DNA of 64,000 bases from Patiria miniata (Eukaryota; Echinodermata; Asteroidea; Valvatida; Asterinidae). Under the pieces are notes generated by a model. That model saw only the letters and a program-made list of their open reading frames with translations. It made no database searches and was not told the origin of the DNA. Made by a program: the position numbers and the translations under genes. Positions 60,501-64,000 of this stretch are shown piece by piece (position 1 is the stretch's first letter; every line of letters starts with the position of its first letter). The stretch is from contig NW_024037058.1 of assembly GCF_015706575.1 (NCBI RefSeq), positions 7,069,806 to 7,133,805 of the forward strand. Direction: 5' to 3'.

Positions 60501-61102
60501 ACAAAGTCCTCGAAAAGCACCTCGCAAAGTTGCCCCTGGCTCCGCCGTTCAAGATCCTCACGGTGTGGTTCGATAAACGTCTCCAGGGTGACTACAACCC
60601 CGCCATTGTTCAGACACCTAGCTTTCAACCAATCACTATCATCACCCAGTGTCACATGATCAACGAGGACTATGCACAATGGGCCAATAAGAGCGGTGGA
60701 TCCGTGCTCGCGTTCCAAATGTTCGCGTGGGAACACGGCAAGATTCCCGATGACAAACTGTGGAACTTTGTCGCGCCGACCGTCAGGGAGATTTTCCCTG
60801 AGATTTTTCAGAGGGGCTTTAAAGTCCTCGCGTACCATGTCGACGGCGCGGATACCTATCCGTCCTACCAGAAGGGACTTGCGAAGTACCGGCCAACCGC
60901 GACTTTTCCAAAAGAATGTGGCTTCCCGAATCTTGCCTTTGCAGGAAACTGGCTCCATGCCAAATACCCTACCGCGCTAATAGAACGACCCATAGCAACC
61001 GGGCGTGAAGCGGCCAATCAGATTCTCTTATCTGATCGCGTGAGACAGTCCCCACTCATTGTTACGGACTCCCACGGACCTGGGTTTTTCCAATACATGT
61101 AG
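48510..61102 (+). CDS. FAD-dependent oxidoreductase, phytoene desaturase / carotenoid phi-ring synthase-like, membrane-anchored
   Basis: Eight coding exons with GT-AG borders and matching phases: 48510-48543, 50758-50877, 52435-52593, 52928-53080, 55012-55134, 57213-57361, 57701-57786, 60307-61102. They join to 1,620 bases, 539 residues plus TAG. Residues 5-22 are a hydrophobic signal anchor. Residues 48-82 are a Rossmann FAD site (VLIVGGGLAGMSAALDLAER, acidic E75 ending the second strand, then GG). The C-terminal flavin segment LAFAGNWLHAKYPTALIERP with GREAAN follows at about 484-510, the usual place of the second FAD motif in phytoene and zeta-carotene desaturases and aromatic-ring carotenoid (CrtU/isorenieratene) synthases. 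Proteins of this superfamily desaturate or rearrange carotenoids. Substrate and activity here are unknown; an amine-oxidase-type role on another lipid is possible. The first Gly of the FAD motif is split by intron 2. The frame is intact throughout. Superfamily call firm, subfamily moderate. Confidence 0.85.
48843..49055 (-). repeat. AAAGGG-ended repeat family, shortened inverted copy
   Basis: Begins AAAGGGAATATACAACATTT, contains GGTCAGGGAACCAGACTACA, ACACAAAACTTCAAA and AAATCCATCCATTTCT, and ends in AAAAAGCAAATTTTGTGTA. The centre of the family consensus is missing. It lies in intron 1 of the oxidoreductase gene. Confidence 0.7.
49677..50054. repeat. CCCTAA-ended repeat, copy 3
   Basis: Starts TAACCCTAACCCCCTAGGCC, contains CCTCAATCCT blocks, GGCCTAAATTTAGGC and ACACAAGGTACAGCC, and ends GGGTTTTGGGTAGGTTTAA. 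Same orientation as copy 2; inverse to copy 1. Confidence 0.8.
50055..50757. other. Intronic, nothing recognised
   Basis: The remainder of oxidoreductase intron 1 is AT-rich sequence without evident repeats. Confidence 0.35.
50905..50939. repeat. CACACCCAGGC tandem repeat
   Basis: Just over three copies of an 11-base CCACACCCAGG unit, 27 bases after the donor of oxidoreductase exon 2. Confidence 0.9.
50940..52434. other. Intronic, nothing recognised
   Basis: Rest of oxidoreductase intron 2. AT-rich, with no repeat family shared with the rest of the window and no plausible extra exon. Confidence 0.35.
53099..53250. repeat. C-tract cluster
   Basis: Several long C runs (53198-53213 and 53226-53242, plus shorter ones) on the + strand in oxidoreductase intron 4, starting about 20 bases after exon 4. 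The opposite strand could form G-quadruplexes. Confidence 0.9.
53640..54010 (+). repeat. Dispersed repeat with ATTCATGAG-type core, copy 3
   Basis: Diverged copy of 32850-33170: TACAGCTATTTCAGCC, TTTTGCTGTCGTAAATT, GAACAGAAAACCCCTAAACT, CAGTGTCTTCC, TGACATCACA and AGTTGTCTGGAAAAG are kept in order. Confidence 0.8.
54123..54466. repeat. CCCTAA-ended repeat, copy 4
   Basis: Starts TTAACCATAACCCCAGGCCC and ends GATGGGTTAGGGTTA. The interior is a run of ATTCATCCTCAATCCTCCAA units, i.e. the family's CCTCAATCCTCCAAAATCCT motif amplified in tandem. Confidence 0.8.
54583..54953. repeat. Inverted repeat, ~46-base arms, in oxidoreductase intron 4
   Basis: CAATTCAGGCGATTCACAAT then GCAGTGCGCCACCAAGAGTT on the left (54585-54632) pairs with AACTCTTGGTGGCGCACTGC then ATTGTGAATCGCCCGAATTG on the right (54907-54953). 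The right arm ends 58 bases before exon 5. Confidence 0.85.
55205..56165. repeat. Long inverted repeat, one arm interrupted by a retrotransposon-like insert
   Basis: The right arm (about 55955-56165) pairs with two separated left blocks, 55208-55308 and 55607-55720. Shared blocks include ACTACAGCCTGTC, GCAAGCAGAAACGG, TATTGAAAAATATTTCATGA, AGCTTTCAAATG and CAAATTGATTTTTGAGTGTT. It lies in oxidoreductase intron 5. Confidence 0.88.
55309..55606 (+). repeat. Probable non-LTR retrotransposon 3' end inserted in the repeat arm
   Basis: About 298 bp ending CTACAAATACAATGTTTAAT followed by an (AAT)n tail. It interrupts the left arm of the inverted repeat exactly where the right arm continues uninterrupted, so it inserted later. 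The AAT tail is typical of CR1/RTE-type 3' ends; the family was not identified. Confidence 0.6.
56166..56532. other. Intronic, nothing recognised
   Basis: Part of oxidoreductase intron 5, no shared repeat seen. Confidence 0.3.
56533..56697. repeat. 165-bp foldback element
   Basis: ATATTGAGTGGCTTTAAATT... pairs with ...CTGAGTCACTCAATAT. The central arms AGGAATATTATCGCTCGGTA then AAATCTGGACTTT and AAAGTCCAGATTTTACCTTG then CGATAATATTCCTACCG match closely. Confidence 0.9.
58149..58161. promoter_or_regulatory. Perfect IR1 nuclear-receptor motif
   Basis: AGGTCAATGACCT is two AGGTCA half-sites inverted with one spacer base, the FXR / ecdysone-receptor class of element. A near copy GGGTCAATGACCT is at 58000-58012, and another perfect one, AGGTCATTGACCT, at 59421-59433. 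All are inside the 1.9-kb element. Whether any receptor binds is unknown. Confidence 0.4.
58925..58937 (+). promoter_or_regulatory. Perfect DR1 nuclear-receptor motif
   Basis: AGGTCAAAGGTCA, two half-sites in direct order with one spacer base, the HNF4 / RXR / COUP class. An identical 13-mer occurs at 6998-7010 in RUSF1 intron 6. Function unknown. Confidence 0.4.
59715..59802 (+). repeat. Exact 44-base tandem duplication
   Basis: The block from GCCGCACCACTAAAAATGAG to AATAAATTATTT occurs twice back to back (59715-59758 and 59759-59802). It spans the right end of the 1.9-kb element, so the last 10 bases of the element terminus were duplicated with its flank. The identity implies a recent event. 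Confidence 0.92.
60170..60226 (+). repeat. Possible tRNA-derived SINE fragment
   Basis: GGTTCAGATCC (60208-60218) is a near-perfect pol III B box in a tRNA-like 3' context (GAGGTCCCAGGTTCAGATCCC then ACTTGTCA). The 5' half does not fold convincingly. It lies about 80 bases before the last exon of the oxidoreductase gene. Confidence 0.35.
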
Positions 61103-61381
61103 CAGAATTTGTTTACGATTTTTGTTTTGTGTTTTAAACAAAAGTTGTTATTTTAACCTTTTTACATTGAACATTTTTACAAACTGATCTATTTAGCCCT
61201 ACGTTTGCAGTTTGCCAGTTTCATCTTTGTTCAGTTGTGATTTATTTGACAATCTTTTTAATATCTGTAGAATTTCTGAGGTTCCATGTATAGATATTTG
61301 AATATTTATAGCTTTCCTAAATTTCCTGGATATTCTTCAAACTTTAAAAAGTTATAAACTTAAAAAAAAATTATCCTTCTT
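61103..61381 (+). other. 3' flank of the oxidoreductase gene
   Basis: AT-rich 3' untranslated region. No canonical AATAAA is seen before the repeat starting at 61382, so the polyadenylation site may use a variant signal. Confidence 0.35.
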
Positions 61382-61902
61382 AAAGGGAATATACATCATT
61401 TGCTTTTGCTGTAATTTTCAGAAACGGATGGATTTGGGGGTTGGTAATATATAGCAAATATTGTTTCGAAGACTTTTTTGACGTTTAGGGCTTGTAGGTG
61501 CTGTAAAAACCAAGAAAAACAATCATTTTCCTGTAGTCTGGTTCCCTGACTCCATTTAAGATGAAACAGAGCAATTTATAGACACTGGGGAATTGTAAGG
61601 TCAGGGAACCAGTCCAGCTGGCTTGTACCTGTTAGGTGTGTAATTGATTGCAAACAAATGCTGACTAACTAAATATGGTAAATTGTGGCCAGTATTTGAA
61701 AAAAAGCCAGTTTATTCCAACGCTGGTCGGCCAACCAGCATTGGAAATTGATACGAAAATACCACTTTTCTTGAAAATGACAGTATACCAGGTGCCATGA
61801 TTTTACAGGATGCATGAGACTGTCATTCACTGTTCCAGCAAGGAATTTGAAAATAATTTGATAGTTTCATTTTTTGATGTTTGCAAATGTTGTATTTTCC
61901 CT
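61382..61902 (+). repeat. AAAGGG-ended repeat family, full copy 2
   Basis: 521 bp, matching 26332-26846 from end to end (GTAATTTTCAGAAACGGATG, CTGTAGTCTGGTTCCCTGAC, TTCCAACGCTGGTCGGCCAA, AGTATACCAGGTGCCATGAT). The Harbinger-like element starts three bases after its end, at the TTA. Confidence 0.9.
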
Positions 61903-61905
61903 TTA

Positions 61906-62275
61906 GGCCAAACAAAAAAAGTCTCTGGTTTCTGGTATGGAGCTTGCCCAAAAAGTGGTGCGGCGACGCGTTTTAAAAAAAATTTTACCTGATTTTTTTG
62001 CTTCATATGTCGGCTGATGACTGCAAATGGTGCTCGACTAAACTTAGTGCAAACATATGGGAGTCCAGAGAGGCCACATAAAGCTTATTCTCGATCATAA
62101 CCCAATCTAAAAACACGTTAAAATTGTGCAGCAGCAGGATTCCAGTCAAACCAGTGAGTTTGGCGGTTTTGAGACATCATCTTTCATTGAAAAAAAAACT
62201 TTTTCATTTTGCCGACGCGCATGGCTACAGCGACGCGCACGCATACCAGAAACCGGAGATTTTTTTTTTTTGGCC
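61906..62275. mobile_element. PIF/Harbinger-like MITE, copy 2, TTA target duplication
   Basis: 370 bp, inverted ends GGCCAAACAAAAAAAGTCTC... and ...CCGGAGATTTTTTTTTTTGG CC, flanked by TTA (61903-61905 and 62276-62278). Roughly 90% alike to copy 1 by eye, including GTCGGCTGATGACTGCAAAT and GGGAGTCCAGAGAGGCCACA. Confidence 0.82.
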
Positions 62276-62320
62276 TTAAAGAGTTACTAGTCATGTTTTC
62301 TTGAAGAAAAAAAAACGTCT

Positions 62321-62506
62321 ATTCGCTCTTTTCACACTTCCGCCATGGGCATGCAGAGCCTCAATCTGGCAACTTTACACAAGAAATATAGCCGGTTCAG
62401 TGATTCCCGTGTCGGGGTTCAGAGCACTGAACCGGCTATTTTTATTGTGTAAAGTTGCCAGATGGAGGCTGTGCATGCCCAATGGCGGAGCGTGAAAAGA
62501 ACGAAT
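62321..62506. repeat. 186-bp foldback element, copy 2
   Basis: Termini ATTCGCTCTTTTCACACTTC and GAGCGTGAAAAGAACGAAT. Arms include GCATGC, ATCTGGCAACTTTACACAA and AGCCGGTTCAGTG. Shorter than copy 1 (26111-26319) by central deletion. Confidence 0.9.
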
Positions 62507-63018
62507 TGCAATCATAGAGCTATATTAAATTACTAGAGCGCTAACTCGATGTACAAAGTGATGCCTGATCGGTGCATCCATGTTTGTGCACAAACCTATG
62601 GGAAAACTCGAAATTTTGTACGGCTGTTGTATGGCTATTTGCAAATCTACGTTTGTATTGGATACCGGTGAGTCATCGAAGCCGATGCTCTAAAAACCAA
62701 AACGCACGATCAGCAAAATGAGCATTTCATTTTGCTCTACACAAACAGCCCGACGTGTGCGTGTCCCTCCACTGCAGATGCTTTTCGGCATGAAGTTTTT
62801 TTGAACCGTCATGACGTGCTTAGGTTGATTGCGTATCTTCTACTTGTGCGTTGCATTTAAAGTACACTTTTAAAATTCAATCCATCTATTTTGATCGTGT
62901 TCTACAAACACGCACATAAATTCAAAATGTTTGCAACCAGAGCGGCTTCAAAGCTTCTCCGCGCGCAAGAATGAAGAGTTAGCACTCTAGTAATTTAATA
63001 AAGCTCTATGATTGCAAT
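62505..63018. mobile_element. 514-bp element with ~42-base inverted ends
   Basis: ATTGCAATCATAGAGCTATA then TTAAATTACTAGAGCGCTAACTC (62505-62547) is the inverted copy of GAGTTAGCACTCTAGTAATTTAATAAAGC then TCTATGATTGCAAT (62976-63018), with two or three mismatches. The interior shows no coding frame. It abuts the preceding foldback element, sharing its last two bases. Confidence 0.85.
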
Positions 63019-63218
63019 TTAATCTTGCCCAAAGGGTTGAAAGTAAAGGGAACTAGGTACATTCTTTAAATTTAAGTTCATTTTCAAATTTTTGTAAATG
63101 CCATAGTAGATGCATCAAACTTGTAATTTTACATCTGGCCCTCCAGCAGCCAATTTCACGAATCTTTACGCAATGGCGCAAGTCCACATGCGCCACAATT
63201 TATTGCCCATTGGTTGTA

Positions 63219-63515
63219 GTGGTGTGGCATAGCCCGGTATGCTAAAGGAAGTTGTGCAAATTGTGATAAAAGCATGAAACTTCGCATGGTGGTTCTTCAT
63301 GCCATGAAGAACATTTTCCGATATGAAGGCATTTCACATTTGACCTCTGGTGACCTTTCAGAGGTCAGTGAACTTTACATACTGTATTTATAACTTTTGT
63401 TCTTCAAACCTACGCTCATGACCCAAGTCTATGTTATGGATCTTCATACAGTGGAAATAATAATCAGATGTGGGAACAATTCATGTCTGACCTCTAGCGA
63501 CCTATGCCGCACCAC
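63219..63515. mobile_element. 297-bp TA-flanked MITE, short relative of the 1.9-kb element
   Basis: Ends GTGGTGTGGCATAGC and CTATGCCGCACCAC, TA on both sides (63217-63218 and 63516-63517). It shares TTGTGATAAAAGCATGAAAC, TTCGCATG, TTCTTCATGCCATGAAGA and a TTTGACCTCTGGTGACCTTT unit with 57840-59724. It retains about one internal unit per side. Confidence 0.82.
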
Positions 63516-63535
63516 TATTGCTCAACATTTCACTT

Positions 63536-64000
63536 AAAGGGAATGTACATCTTTGGCTTTTGCTGTAATTTTCCGAAAATGAACTATTTGAGGGGTTTAG
63601 ATCAAATATTGTTACACTGACATGTTTGAGGTTTTTTGTTCGCAAATGCTGGAAAAACCAAGAAAAACAAAATAGTTAAAGTAGTCTGGTTCCATGACTC
63701 CACTAAAGATGAACTTGATCAATTCATAGATGCCGGAAAATTGTAAAATAAGGGAACCAATCTAGCTGGCCTGCACCCGTTCATGAACATTTAGGAAACA
63801 AAATTTTGACTGAAAAAATGGTAAATTTGGAGCAGTAGTTGAAAAATAGTTGGGTTTTTCCAACGGTGGTCGACCGACCACCGCTGGAAATTTATACAAA
63901 AATACCACTTTTCTTGAAAATAACTTCACCAGGTGCCATAATTTTAAAGGATGCTTTAGACTGTCAATTACCAACATCCTAGGTATTTCGTAAACAATTG
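63536..64000 (+). repeat. AAAGGG-ended repeat family, copy 3, cut by the window end
   Basis: Diverged copy starting AAAGGGAATGTACATC, with GTAGTCTGGTTCCATGACTC, TTTTTCCAACGGTGGTCGAC and CACCAGGTGCCATAATTTTA in the family order. Confidence 0.88.

Noticed and set aside
60290..60958. 222-codon - strand frame
   Set aside because: Antisense shadow of oxidoreductase exon 8, whose protein motifs are clear.

Overview
This is a eukaryotic, animal-type window. It has spliced genes with GT-AG introns of about 0.1 to 2.5 kb, CG-richer exons in AT-rich surroundings, no operons, and a very dense load of short repeats. The protein content fits an invertebrate animal: an ortholog of the vertebrate RUSF1 (C16orf58) gene and a metazoan copy of a carotenoid-desaturase-type flavoprotein. 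The style of the repeats (tRNA-derived element, foldback elements, hAT-like elements, LINE tails ending in AATA or AAT units) suggests a marine invertebrate, perhaps a deuterostome such as an echinoderm or hemichordate. That placement is inference, not something the sequence proves.

Layout. From 1 to 1.9 kb lies a terminal-inverted-repeat element and the 5' flank of the first gene. From 1,896 to 11,923 on the + strand, 14 exons encode an intact 461-residue RUS-family (DUF647) membrane protein. One exon is only 33 bases. Its introns hold an hAT-type element with a perfect 8-bp target duplication, foldback elements and a CCCAA repeat. From 12 to 42.5 kb I see no gene. This 30-kb stretch is a mosaic of tandem arrays (15.1-15.7, 18.8-19.6, 21.2-21.65, 24.6-24.8, 35.7-36.1 kb), foldback elements, hAT-like elements, MITE-like families and a tRNA-Thr-like sequence. 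From 44,002 down to 42,536 on the - strand is one uninterrupted 488-codon reading frame encoding a Ser/Pro-rich, mostly disordered protein with a short charged helix; I do not recognise it.

From 48,510 to 61,102 on the + strand, eight coding exons (probably plus a non-coding first exon ending at 47,148) encode an intact 539-residue FAD-dependent oxidoreductase. It has an N-terminal membrane anchor and the two nucleotide-binding signatures of the phytoene desaturase / aromatic-ring carotenoid synthase superfamily. Its last intron carries a 1.9-kb TA-flanked element packed with nuclear-receptor half-sites, including perfect IR1 and DR1 arrangements. From 61.3 kb to the end there is no further gene, only abutting elements from at least five repeat families.

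The three genes show no evident functional link. The most interesting items are the desaturase-like flavoprotein, the receptor-site-bearing element in its intron, and the repeat families, several of which can be defined within this window because full copies occur two or more times.
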